From: Elusimicrobia bacterium GWA2_66_18
GTDB taxonomy: Bacteria; Elusimicrobiota; Elusimicrobia; UBA1565; UBA9628
Assembly (NCBI GenBank): GCA_001799675.1
Contig: MGTX01000002.1
Span: 189,878-253,877, forward strand
Reading direction: 5' to 3'
Length of the DNA stretch: 64,000 nucleotides
The position numbers were made by a program, and so were the translations under genes. Under the pieces are notes generated by a model, which saw only the letters and a program-made list of their open reading frames with translations, had not been told where the DNA came from and searched no databases. Every line of letters begins with the position of its first letter. Positions within the stretch are counted from its first letter, which is position 1. Positions 51,759-59,676 of this stretch are shown piece after piece.

Positions 51759-53641
51759 CCATGGAACTGCTCAATAAGATCGACTCACCGGCGGATCTCA
51801 AAAAACTCCCCGTGGAACAACTTCCTCAGATCGCCTCCGAACTGCGCGCCTTCATCCTCGACACCGTCTCCAAGCTCGGCGGCCACCTCGGCTCGAGCCT
51901 GGGCGCGACCGAGATCACCATCGCCCTCCACTACGCCTTCGACACGCCCAAAGACCGGCTCGTTTGGGACACCGGACATCAGACCTACGGACACAAGGTC
52001 CTGACCGGGCGCCGCGGGCGCATGAGCACCATCCGCCAGTTCGGCGGCCTCTCGGGATTCCTCAAGCGCAGCGAAAGCGAATACGACGCCTTCGGGGCGG
52101 GGCACGCATCTACGGCCATCTCCGCGGCCCTCGGCATGGCGGTCGCTCGCGACCTCAAGGGCGAGAAGAACAAGGTCGTGGCCATCGTCTCCGACGGGTG
52201 CATGACCGGCGGCGAGTCCTACGAGGGCCTGCAGAACGCGGGACAGGTCCAGACCGACCTCATCGTGGTGCTCAACGACAACCAGATGTTCATCTCCAGC
52301 CGCGTCGGCGCCCTCGGGGCCTTCCTCTCGAAATTGCTGACCCTCGGCGCCGTGCGCAACGCGGAGCATTCCATCAAGACCTTCCTGGCCCGTTTCCAGT
52401 TCTGGGGCGGCTCCATCCTGCGCGTGGCCAAGCGCGCCAAGGTCCTCCTCTTCCCCGGCATGCTCTTCGAGGAGATGGGCTTCTCCTATTTCGGGCCCGT
52501 GGACGGCCATGACGTCGAGCAGCTGGCCCAGGTTTTCAAGCACGTCAAGCAGCTCAAGGGGCCAGTCCTCGTCCACTGCGTCACCAAGAAGGGGAAGGGC
52601 TACCCTCAAGCCGAGGCCGACCCCTACACCTGGCACGGGCCCGGCAAGTTCGACGTGGCCACGGGCCAGTTTCTCAAAGCTCCCGTCTCGAAGACTCCGC
52701 CGCCCGCCTACACCGCGGTCTTCTCCCAGGCCCTCCTGCGCGAGGCCGAGGCCGACCCCCGCATCATCGGCATCACGGCGGCCATGCCCGAGGGCACGGG
52801 ACTCGACGCCTTGCGCGACCGCTTCCCGCGTCGCTACTTCGATGTGGGCTTGGCCGAGGGGCATTGCGTCACCTTCGCCGCCGGCCTGGCCTGCGAGGGC
52901 TACAAGCCCGTCGTGGCCGTCTACTCCAGCTTCATCCAGCGCGCCTACGACCAAGTCGAGCATGACGTCTGCCTCCAGAAGCTTCCCGTGATTCTCTGCC
53001 TCGATCGCGCAGGCCTCGTCGGAGAGGACGGCCCGACCCACCACGGCGTCTTCGACTTCTCGCTCTTGCGGATGCTGCCCGGCATGACCGTCATGGCGCC
53101 CGCAGACGAAAACGAGCTTCAGCATATGCTTCGCACCGCCCTGCGCTTCGACGGACCCGTCTCCATCCGCTATCCGCGCGGTTCGGGCGTGGGCGTGGCC
53201 ATGGATGCCCAAGCCAAGGAACTCCCCATCGGCAAGGGCGTGCGCCTCAAGGACGGCTGCGACGTGACGATCCTCGCCGTCGGAAACCGCGTGCACCCGG
53301 CTCTGGAGGCCTCCCAACTATTGGAAGACCAAGGGATATCCTGCGGCGTGGTCAACATGCGATTCGTCAAGCCCTTGGACGTCGAACTTCTCAAGGAGTG
53401 CGCCTCCAAGACCCCGCGCCTGGTCACCGTCGAGGACAACGCGCTCCAGGGAGGCTTCGGCTCCGCCGTGCTGGAGGCCCTGACCCCAGGCCGCGCCGAA
53501 GTCCTGCGCCTGGGCATTGCCGATCATTTCGTGGAGCACGGCGCGCCTCACCTGCTCTACGACGCCTTGGGCCTCAGCGCCGACAAGATCGCGCAGCGCG
53601 TGGCCGCCTGGGTCCCGGGGAAATCCAGAACCCTCATCTGA
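51755..53641 (+). CDS. dxs: 1-deoxy-D-xylulose-5-phosphate synthase
   Basis: A 628-residue ThDP enzyme that condenses pyruvate and glyceraldehyde 3-phosphate, the entry step of the MEP isoprenoid pathway. Motifs: 'WDTGHQTYGHKVLTGR', 'GAGHASTAISAALG', ThDP motif 'SDGCMTGGESYEGLQNAG' with 'NDNQM', 'DRAGLVGEDGPTHHGVFD' and 'RYPRGSG'. The usual GDG of the ThDP site is SDG here, a notable but possibly tolerated change. The ATG overlaps the ispA stop. Its placement inside the hopanoid operon suggests a copy dedicated to hopanoid supply; whether another dxs exists cannot be seen. Confidence 0.93.
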   Translation: MTMELLNKIDSPADLKKLPVEQLPQIASELRAFILDTVSKLGGHLGSSLGATEITIALHYAFDTPKDRLVWDTGHQTYGHKVLTGRRGRMSTIRQFGGLSGFLKRSESEYDAFGAGHASTAISAALGMAVARDLKGEKNKVVAIVSDGCMTGGESYEGLQNAGQVQTDLIVVLNDNQMFISSRVGALGAFLSKLLTLGAVRNAEHSIKTFLARFQFWGGSILRVAKRAKVLLFPGMLFEEMGFSYFGPVDGHDVEQLAQVFKHVKQLKGPVLVHCVTKKGKGYPQAEADPYTWHGPGKFDVATGQFLKAPVSKTPPPAYTAVFSQALLREAEADPRIIGITAAMPEGTGLDALRDRFPRRYFDVGLAEGHCVTFAAGLACEGYKPVVAVYSSFIQRAYDQVEHDVCLQKLPVILCLDRAGLVGEDGPTHHGVFDFSLLRMLPGMTVMAPADENELQHMLRTALRFDGPVSIRYPRGSGVGVAMDAQAKELPIGKGVRLKDGCDVTILAVGNRVHPALEASQLLEDQGISCGVVNMRFVKPLDVELLKECASKTPRLVTVEDNALQGGFGSAVLEALTPGRAEVLRLGIADHFVEHGAPHLLYDALGLSADKIAQRVAAWVPGKSRTLI

Positions 53642-53655
53642 TCAACGGAGGAATA

Positions 53656-54639
53656 ATGCCCCCCAAAGCCCTTTCCACGATCACGGTCGACAAACTCGTG
53701 CTGGCCAAGGTCCGCGGGTTCTGCGCGGGCGTGGTGCGCGCCATCGAGGTCGTCGAGCGCGCCCTGGTACTCTGCGGCGGGAAGGTCTACGTCCGCCATG
53801 AAATCATCCACAACCGCTACGTGGTCGAGGAACTGCACAAGAAGGGGGCCGTCTTCGTCGAGGAGCTCTCCGAAGTCCCCGAGGGCTCCTGGCTGATCTT
53901 CTCGGCGCACGGCGTCGGTCCCGACGTCGTCGCCGAGGCCAAGTCGCGCAGGTTCAAGATCATCGACGCGACCTGCCCGCTGGTGACCAAGGTCCACCTC
54001 GAAGCCATCGCGCTGGCCAAGCAGGCCTACACCATCATCCTGATCGGTCACCGCGATCATGTGGAAACCATCGGGACGCTGGGCGAAGCGCCCGAGCACA
54101 TGGTCGTCGTCGGCAACGTCAAGGAGGCGGAGACGATCTCCGTCCCGACGCCGGACAAGGTCGCCTATCTCACGCAGACCACCCTGTCGCTCGACGACAC
54201 TCGCGAGATCGTCTCGGCGCTGAGGCGGCGCTTCCCCAAGCTGGTGGCGCCCAAGAAGGACGATATCTGCTACGCGACGCAGAACCGCCAGAATGCGGTC
54301 AAAGCCATCGTTCCGCAGGTGGACCTCCTCCTCGTGCTGGGCGCTCCGAACAGCTCTAACTCCAACCGCCTCTGCGAGGTCGCCCGCTCCAAGGGCATCA
54401 GATCCCACCTCATCGAACGGGCCGCGGACATCAAGGACGAATGGCTGGAGGGCGTCAAGACCCTGGGCCTGACCTCCGGGGCCTCCGCCCCCGAGATACT
54501 GGTCCAGGAGGTCGTGACCCTCTGCAAGGACCGCTACTGCGTGGCGAGCGTTGAGGAGCTCGAGACGGTCGTCGAGACAGAGCACTTTGGCCTCCCCTAT
54601 GAGATCGTCAATCTCGTCAAGGCGAAGGAAGGCGCATGA
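53656..54639 (+). CDS. ispH: 4-hydroxy-3-methylbut-2-enyl diphosphate reductase
   Basis: A 327-residue iron-sulfur enzyme for the last step of the MEP pathway (HMBPP to IPP and DMAPP). The three cluster cysteines are C23 ('RGFCAGVVRA'), C107 ('DATCPLVTKVH') and C205 ('ICYATQNRQ'), and 'EIIHN' and 'SAHGVGPDV' are present. GGAGG at 53647-53651 fixes the ATG at 53656. A rather hydrophobic extension of 12 residues precedes the conserved start. It lies 14 bases after dxs and overlaps the next small gene (ATGA). Confidence 0.95.
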   Translation: MPPKALSTITVDKLVLAKVRGFCAGVVRAIEVVERALVLCGGKVYVRHEIIHNRYVVEELHKKGAVFVEELSEVPEGSWLIFSAHGVGPDVVAEAKSRRFKIIDATCPLVTKVHLEAIALAKQAYTIILIGHRDHVETIGTLGEAPEHMVVVGNVKEAETISVPTPDKVAYLTQTTLSLDDTREIVSALRRRFPKLVAPKKDDICYATQNRQNAVKAIVPQVDLLLVLGAPNSSNSNRLCEVARSKGIRSHLIERAADIKDEWLEGVKTLGLTSGASAPEILVQEVVTLCKDRYCVASVEELETVVETEHFGLPYEIVNLVKAKEGA

Positions 54640-54833
54640 TCAAGCCCGGCCAATGGATCCAACCGCGCCACGGCTCGCATGAAGCCTTCGAAAAGGACTA
54701 TCCCAGGATCGAGGCGACCGGCGTGTCGGTTCTCTGCCCCGGCTGCCGAGACGCCGTCCATCTGACCCGCCGCACCCAGAGCGCCAAGATCGGGGGCTGG
54801 TGCAAACGCTGCAACCGAGGTGTAGGAACATGA
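54636..54833 (+). CDS. 65-residue zinc-ribbon-like protein in the hopanoid operon
   Basis: A short basic protein with two CxxC pairs ('LCPGCRDAV' and 'WCKRCNRG') about 20 residues apart, a probable zinc ribbon. I do not recognise a family. The ATG overlaps the ispH stop and its own stop overlaps the next gene (ATGA), so it is translated as part of the isoprenoid/hopanoid operon. It could be a small RNA- or protein-binding factor or a metallochaperone for the iron-sulfur enzymes; nothing in the sequence decides this. Confidence 0.65.
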   Translation: MIKPGQWIQPRHGSHEAFEKDYPRIEATGVSVLCPGCRDAVHLTRRTQSAKIGGWCKRCNRGVGT

Positions 54834-55126
54834 CCAAGACGCTCATCGAAGAACTCGTGATCGCAAACCCGCCGGTCGAGCCCCTCCCTAAAGAGAAGCC
54901 GGAAGAAGAGGCCGATTTGCGTAAACTCTCCCAGAAGAAGCCCCCCTCCCGCGGCCTCTGCCGCCGCTGCGGCGAGAACAAGCCGATCAACCGCCTTATG
55001 CTCTGCTATCCCTGCTGGGTCAAGAGCGAACTCGAGAAGAACGGCTGGAAAGACGGCCAGCCGCACCCCGACGAGTGCGGCTGCGAAGGCATCGGCGGGC
55101 ACAGCCGCAAGTCCGAAGGGAATTAA
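54830..55126 (+). CDS. 98-residue zinc-ribbon-like protein
   Basis: An acidic, Pro/Lys-rich N-terminus (1-45) is followed by a cysteine cluster: 'CRRCGENKP', 'LCYPCW' and a late 'CGCEG' with nearby His. It resembles a treble-clef or zinc-ribbon fold. No family is recognised. The ATG at 54830 overlaps the stop of the preceding small gene. As the last coupled gene of the hopanoid operon it is likely expressed with dxs and ispH, but its role is unknown. Confidence 0.65.
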   Translation: MTKTLIEELVIANPPVEPLPKEKPEEEADLRKLSQKKPPSRGLCRRCGENKPINRLMLCYPCWVKSELEKNGWKDGQPHPDECGCEGIGGHSRKSEGN

Positions 55127-55149
55127 CCGGCAGAGCCCATCCGAGCATC

Positions 55150-55839
55150 ATGATCCTCGCTCTGGCGCTCGGGCTATCCGTTCCGATCTGCGCGCCGCGC
55201 CTGCCGGCGGGCGACGGGGTCGCGGCGACTGCGCTGAGGGCGTTTTTCGACGGATCGCCGCTCGCGCCAGGAGCCGTGGCGTTCCCGCAAATCAGCTCCC
55301 TCGGCGGCTATCGCAAGTCTCTCTCGGCGGACTTCCCGTGGCGGGACAGCCTCCCTCAGACCGAGATCCCCCGAGATCAATGGGAGAGCTGCTGCGGCCA
55401 CTGGGGGCCTCACGCTCTGCCATATCCGCCGGCCCAGGCGCCGGACGCTGACGACGGCGTTTCCTGGCTGAGGGACCGCGTCGTGGCCGTCGCGCTGAAA
55501 TACGTCGGCCTCCCCTATCTGCACAGACATATCCCCGCCATGGGCGGATTGGATTGCTCGAACTTCACCGCTTGGGTCTACAACTACGGTTTTGGAATCA
55601 GGCTGAACTCGAACGTCCAGCGGCAAGCCGAGACCGCCGGCCGCCGCCTCGGGCCTGACGAGCCTCTCCGACCGGGAGACCTAATCTTCCTCTGGAACGA
55701 TGAACGGTCCCGCGTCTCCCATGTCGCGATCTACGTCGACGAGTCGACCATCATCGACGCCGCAGCCGGCGGCGTCGCGGTCCGCCCCTTCTCCGACCGC
55801 CACCGCGCGCGCCTGGCCTGGACCCGACGAGTCTTCTAG
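55150..55839 (+). CDS. Secreted NlpC/P60-family cysteine peptidase
   Basis: A 229-residue protein: signal-peptide-like N-terminus (1-20), a variable linker with a Cys pair ('SCCGHWG'), and a C-terminal NlpC/P60 domain. The catalytic Cys lies in 'GLDCSNFTAWVYN', the His in 'SHVAIYVDE' and a polar third residue follows. The family cleaves peptidoglycan stem peptides. The start at 55150 is the first ATG after the upstream stop and gives a plausible signal peptide; no strong ribosome site is seen. It follows the zinc-ribbon gene by 23 bases and may be cotranscribed. Confidence 0.85.
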   Translation: MILALALGLSVPICAPRLPAGDGVAATALRAFFDGSPLAPGAVAFPQISSLGGYRKSLSADFPWRDSLPQTEIPRDQWESCCGHWGPHALPYPPAQAPDADDGVSWLRDRVVAVALKYVGLPYLHRHIPAMGGLDCSNFTAWVYNYGFGIRLNSNVQRQAETAGRRLGPDEPLRPGDLIFLWNDERSRVSHVAIYVDESTIIDAAAGGVAVRPFSDRHRARLAWTRRVF

Positions 55840-55898
55840 CACGTCTTCTACAGAAGCCCCTGAACCTCGGACAAGGCAGACAGGGGAAGACAAGACCC

Positions 55899-55936
55899 TT
55901 GCGATTCCAACTCTGTTGTGCTATCCTGTACACAGG
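55899..55936 (+). promoter_or_regulatory. Promoter and dyad operator of the toxin-antitoxin pair
   Basis: TTGCGA (55899-55904), a 17-base spacer, TATCCT (55922-55927) with extended TGC. A dyad CCTGT-AC-ACAGG (55925-55936) begins in the -10 box and ends in the AGGA ribosome site, so a bound antitoxin dimer would block the promoter. Confidence 0.6.
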
Positions 55937-55946
55937 AAAACACACA

Positions 55947-56216
55947 ATGAACGGAACGACCACTCTGACCATTCGCGTCCCTGTCGCGTTGAAGCACCGA
56001 CTCGACAAGCTGGCGAAGACCATCAATCGCACCCGCTCATGGCTTGCGGCGGACGCGGTCGAGAATTATGTGGCGGATCAAGAGAGTTACGCCGCTCTGT
56101 TGGATCAGGCTGAGCATGACGTCGAGGCAGGTCTCTTCGTGCCCCACGACAAGGTGGCCCGCTGGCTGCTGTCTTGGGGCTCAGACCGCGAACTGCCGCC
56201 CCCAGCGTGCAAATAA
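55947..56216 (+). CDS. Ribbon-helix-helix antitoxin (CopG/ParD-like)
   Basis: An 89-residue protein with an N-terminal ribbon-helix-helix DNA-binding domain ('TLTIRVPVALKHRLDKLAKTINRTRSWLAADAVENYV', about 6-43) and a C-terminal tail that would wrap the toxin. AGGA at 55934-55937 precedes the ATG. It probably represses its own promoter through the dyad overlapping the -10 box. It overlaps the ParE-like toxin gene by 10 bases, the classic antitoxin-first order. Confidence 0.85.
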   Translation: MNGTTTLTIRVPVALKHRLDKLAKTINRTRSWLAADAVENYVADQESYAALLDQAEHDVEAGLFVPHDKVARWLLSWGSDRELPPPACK

Positions 56217-56485
56217 TCTGGTCGCCGACGGCCATAGCCCAACTGACCGAGATCCGCCGATACATCCAACGGGACAAGCCCGAGGCTGCTCGGCGCATCG
56301 CCGTCAAGATTGTGGCCAGCGCCTCAGGGTTGGCGCGCCATCCGCGCTTGGGCCATGGCGGGAGAAAACACGGGACGAGGGAACTTCTCATACCCGGCAC
56401 TCCCTATCTCATTTCATATCGAGCAGAAGAGGAACGTCTCGTCATCCTCACGATCTTGCACGGAGCGCGCGGGCGTACTATTTGA
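56207..56485 (+). CDS. ParE/RelE-superfamily toxin
   Basis: A 92-residue protein of the ParE type ('[26 protein letters not shown]', '[12 protein letters not shown]', '[32 protein letters not shown]'). The family poisons gyrase or, in RelE relatives, mRNA; ParE is closer here because the antitoxin is ribbon-helix-helix and the end is 'LHGAR'. The start is GTG at 56207, inside the antitoxin 3' end. Its stop overlaps the 3' end of the convergent orn gene by 8 bases. Confidence 0.85.
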   Translation: MQIIWSPTAIAQLTEIRRYIQRDKPEAARRIAVKIVASASGLARHPRLGHGGRKHGTRELLIPGTPYLISYRAEEERLVILTILHGARGRTI

Positions 56486-57023
56486 AGACGGTCTTGCGAT
56501 AGTGGCGCAGCTCCTCGATCGATTCGTGCACGTCCGCCAGGGATAGATGCTGCTTCGATTTTGAGTAAACGTACTTCGAGTCGGGATACCAGCGCTGGAC
56601 CAGTTCCTTTATAGAAGAGACGTCGATGGAACGGTAGTGGAAGAAGTCGCTCAGGCGGGGCATGTACTTGACCAGGAAGCGGCGGTCCTGGCCGATGGTA
56701 TTGCCGCAGAGGGGCGACTTGCCGGGCTCGCACCACGACGACAGGAACTCGAGGGTGCGCGCTTGGGCGTCCAAGACGGAGTATCTCGACTCGCGGCAGC
56801 GCTGGGTCAGGCCCGACTTGCCGTGCTGGTCGACGCACCAGGGGTCCATGCCGTCGAGGACCTCGTCGGACTGGTGGACGGCCAGGCACGGCCCCTCGGC
56901 GAGGACCTTGAGCTCGCCGTCTGTGACGATCGTGGCGATCTCGAGGATGACGTCCTTCTCCGGCTCCAGGCCCGTCATCTCGAGGTCGAGCCAGATCAGA
57001 TTCGTCTCGTCAGGAGTCGCCAT
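56478..57023 (-). CDS. orn: Oligoribonuclease
   Basis: A 181-residue DEDDh 3'-5' exoribonuclease that degrades dinucleotides and pGpG. Exo motifs: 'WLDLEMTGL' (Asp, Glu), '[11 protein letters not shown]' (Asp) and '[18 protein letters not shown]' (His, Asp). Length and sequence match bacterial Orn. It is monocistronic and convergent with the toxin-antitoxin pair; upstream it is divergent from the lipoprotein operon. Confidence 0.96.
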   Translation of the reverse strand: MATPDETNLIWLDLEMTGLEPEKDVILEIATIVTDGELKVLAEGPCLAVHQSDEVLDGMDPWCVDQHGKSGLTQRCRESRYSVLDAQARTLEFLSSWCEPGKSPLCGNTIGQDRRFLVKYMPRLSDFFHYRSIDVSSIKELVQRWYPDSKYVYSKSKQHLSLADVHESIEELRHYRKTVFK

Positions 57024-57049
57024 GCCGCCATCCTACTAAATTCGAATCC

Positions 57050-57078
57050 TTGACAGTCCGAACGCGGCTTGATAGACT
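57050..57078 (+). promoter_or_regulatory. Promoter of the lipoprotein operon
   Basis: TTGACA (57050-57055), a 17-base spacer and TAGACT (57073-57078) with extended TGA: one of the best consensus-like promoters in the window. The leader of about 35 bases contains AGGAGGAG before the ATG at 57119. Confidence 0.75.
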
Positions 57079-57118
57079 CCGGGCAACGAAGGGCATGCCG
57101 CCCTACTCAGGAGGAGCA

Positions 57119-57697
57119 ATGAACATGAACCGTTTGACGGCCGCCGTCCTGGCCCTCGCCGCCGCCGCCGCTCTCGCCGCCTGCGCGGGCAAAGCCCCAC
57201 CCTCTTCGCCTATCGCCAGCAACGCCCCTGAGTGGGTCAACAAAGGCTCCGGCGCCTTCAAGGATTCCGCGGGCAAGCAGGTCTTCTACGGCGTCGGCAT
57301 CGCCCAGGGCATCCGCAACCGCGCGCTCTCCGTCACCGCCTCGGACGACCGCGGCCGCGCCGAGATCGCCAAGATCATGAACTCCTACGTCACGACGCTG
57401 ACGAAGGACTACATGGCCTCGGTCACCGCCGGCGACATGACGAAGTCGAGCGAGGAGCAGATGGTCTCCTCGACGATGAAGAACTTCGCCAAGTTCACCC
57501 TCCACGGCGCCCTGCCGGTCGACCACTGGAAGGACCCGTCCGACGGCACGATGTTCTCCCTCATCAAGCTCGACATGGCGGCCGTCCAGCAAAGCCTCAA
57601 CGAGTCCAAGGATCTCGACAGTAAGGTCCGGGACTACGTGAAAGCCAACGCCGAGAAGGCGTTCGACGAACTCGCGGCCGAAGAAGCCAAGCACTGA
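57119..57697 (+). CDS. LPP20-family lipoprotein
   Basis: A 192-residue lipoprotein: signal sequence with lipobox 'ALAACAG' (C22), then an LPP20-type domain ('PEWVNKGSGAF', 'VFYGVGIAQGIRNRALSVTASDDRGRAEIAKIMNSYV'). The family (Helicobacter LPP20, Vibrio FlgP) sits at the outer membrane. AGGAGG precedes the start, just after a strong promoter. It is paralogous to the product at 59677. It is 1 base before the LpoB-like gene. Confidence 0.85.
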   Translation: MNMNRLTAAVLALAAAAALAACAGKAPPSSPIASNAPEWVNKGSGAFKDSAGKQVFYGVGIAQGIRNRALSVTASDDRGRAEIAKIMNSYVTTLTKDYMASVTAGDMTKSSEEQMVSSTMKNFAKFTLHGALPVDHWKDPSDGTMFSLIKLDMAAVQQSLNESKDLDSKVRDYVKANAEKAFDELAAEEAKH

Positions 57698-57698
57698 C

Positions 57699-58298
57699 AT
57701 GCGCCTGACAGCTTGGAGCGCCGCGCTCATCGCGGCCCTGGCGATGTCGGCCTGCGGCGGGACCTCGGTCCAGCGCATGGACGCCGGCGAGGTCAAGGAC
57801 GTCAGCGGCCGCTGGAACGACACGGATTCGCGCCTGGTGGCCGAAGAGATGATTTCCGACTGCCTGTCGCGGCCGTGGTACGCCAAGGCCCAGTCCGAGA
57901 TCGGGAAGAATCCGACGGTGATCGTGGGGACGGTGAAGAACCAGTCCCAGGAGCACATCGCCACGGAAACCTTCGTCGAGGACCTGCAGAGGTCGCTCAT
58001 CAACTCGGGCAAGGTGGAGTTCGTCGCCTCGAAGGGAGAGCGCGGCGAAGTCCGTGAAGAGCGGATGGACCAGGACACGAACTCCTCCGAGGAGACGCGC
58101 AAGGCCCACGGCCAGGAGACGGGGGCGGACTTCATGCTCAGCGGAGCGATCAACCAGATCGTCGACTCCGAGGGCGGGAAGGCCGTCGTATTCTATCAGA
58201 CCAACCTCAAACTTCTGAACATGAAGACCCACCAGATCGCCTGGAACGGCCAGAAGAAGCTCAAGAAGTACGTCACGAAAGCCCGGGCGTCTTGGTAA
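57699..58298 (+). CDS. LpoB-like penicillin-binding-protein activator lipoprotein
   Basis: A 199-residue lipoprotein: lipobox 'LAMSACGG' (C19), then an LpoB-type domain ('DVSGRWNDTDSRLVAEEMISDCLSRPWY', 'VIVGTVKNQSQEHI', 'GADFMLSGAINQIVD'). LpoB stimulates the bifunctional synthase PBP1b from the outer membrane in enterobacteria (established); whether this protein does the same is inference. It is encoded between an LPP20 protein and a COG3014-like protein, a grouping I know from other Gram-negative genomes. Confidence 0.85.
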   Translation: MRLTAWSAALIAALAMSACGGTSVQRMDAGEVKDVSGRWNDTDSRLVAEEMISDCLSRPWYAKAQSEIGKNPTVIVGTVKNQSQEHIATETFVEDLQRSLINSGKVEFVASKGERGEVREERMDQDTNSSEETRKAHGQETGADFMLSGAINQIVDSEGGKAVVFYQTNLKLLNMKTHQIAWNGQKKLKKYVTKARASW

Positions 58299-58303
58299 GA
58301 GCC

Positions 58304-59653
58304 ATGGGTATCGGACGGCCCCGTCTCTCGTTGGCGAGAGGCGGGGCCGTCGTTTGCCTGGCCTGCCTCTTGGCCGCCTGCGGCGGTCCCTCCGGCTCGA
58401 TGCGCAAGGAAGTCAACGCCTTGATCTCGGCGCGCGACTTCACGGGGGCCGAAGCGCGCATCCAGCAGGAGAAGCTGGGCTCGTACGGCAAGAAAAATCA
58501 GGTCCTCTACTACCTCGACCTCGGCGCTGTTCAGCACGACGGAGGCAAATATAAGGAAAGCGATCAGAGCTTCGCGGTCGCCGAGACGCGCATGGAGGAG
58601 CTCTACACCAAGAGCGTCTCCAAGGCCGCGGGGACCCTCCTCCTCAATGACAATACGACCGAATACGCGGGAGAGCGTTTCGAGCGCGCCCTGGTCAACG
58701 TCTACCGCGCCCTCGACTACCTCTTCCAAGGCGACCGCGAAGGCGCCCTCGTCGAGATCCGCAAGCTCTCCCGCCTCCTGCAGGAGTATGCCGACGTCTA
58801 CGGGGCGACGAGCGCCGCGTACAAGGACGACGCCTTCGCCCAATACCTGGCAAGCCTTCTGTACGCCGACGATGGGAAAGGCGATGATGCCCGCATCTCG
58901 CTCAACAAGTCCAAGAAGGTCTACGAGTTCTACGCCGCCTCCTACGGCACCCCCGCGCCGAACTTCCCCCTAGACGCCGGCGACGCGCAAGCCGGCGGGG
59001 AACTGGTCTTCATCCACCTCAACGGCACGGCGCCCCGCAAGATCGGCAAGTCCTTCTCGGTCGCGTGGAACGAAGCGGTCGTCGCGCTCAAGGCCAGCAA
59101 AGACGACGAAAAGGAATCCGCCCAGGCCCAGAACGCCCTGCGCGCCGGCCTTGTCGGCAACGCCGTCACCGTGGCCTACCCGGCCTACATTCAAGACCCC
59201 TTCCAGATCACGGGCTCCCAGGTGGAAGCCGCGGGACGCAAGGCGGGCACCCAGCTGATGGAGGACGTCTCCGCCATCGCCATGAAGGACCTCGCCGAGC
59301 GCCAAGCCCTCATCAAGGTCCGCGCCGTCGCCCGCGCCACCATCAAGTTCATCCTCGCCAAGACCGCCGCCGACGCGGTCAAGAAGAAGTACGGCGCCAA
59401 TTCCTGGCAGGCCCTGGCCGCCCAGGCCGGCGGCTCCGCCGTCGCGGCCGCCACGGAGATCGCCGACACCCGCGCCTGGGCGACGCTGCCCTCACAGTTC
59501 CGCATGGCCCGTCTGCGGCTTCCGCCGGGCAAACACGATGTGATCGTGAGCTACAACGGCCCCACGGGAGCCGTCATCGCCACCCGGACCTTCAAGGACG
59601 TGACCATCCGCCAAGGCGGCCGCACCTACCTTCACGACCGAACGGCGCTCTAA
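58304..59653 (+). CDS. COG3014-like lipoprotein with TPR-like helices
   Basis: A 449-residue lipoprotein: lipobox 'LLAACGG' (C26), an N-terminal helical repeat region (about 30-230) including 'LVNVYRALDYLFQGDREGALVEIRKL', and a beta-rich C-terminal part ('FRMARLRLPPGKHDVIVSYNG', 'VTIRQGGRTYLHDRT'). The family is known only as a conserved companion of LpoB and LPP20 proteins. The ATG at 58304 is taken because it gives a compact lipoprotein signal; a GTG at 58292 is possible. Confidence 0.8.
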   Translation: MGIGRPRLSLARGGAVVCLACLLAACGGPSGSMRKEVNALISARDFTGAEARIQQEKLGSYGKKNQVLYYLDLGAVQHDGGKYKESDQSFAVAETRMEELYTKSVSKAAGTLLLNDNTTEYAGERFERALVNVYRALDYLFQGDREGALVEIRKLSRLLQEYADVYGATSAAYKDDAFAQYLASLLYADDGKGDDARISLNKSKKVYEFYAASYGTPAPNFPLDAGDAQAGGELVFIHLNGTAPRKIGKSFSVAWNEAVVALKASKDDEKESAQAQNALRAGLVGNAVTVAYPAYIQDPFQITGSQVEAAGRKAGTQLMEDVSAIAMKDLAERQALIKVRAVARATIKFILAKTAADAVKKKYGANSWQALAAQAGGSAVAAATEIADTRAWATLPSQFRMARLRLPPGKHDVIVSYNGPTGAVIATRTFKDVTIRQGGRTYLHDRTAL

Positions 59654-59676
59654 GAACCGACTCGATGAGAGAAACC

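Noticed and set aside
51755-53641. Transketolase or pyruvate dehydrogenase E1 instead of Dxs
   Set aside because: The full set of Dxs motifs and the position beside ispA and ispH fit Dxs, despite the SDG change.
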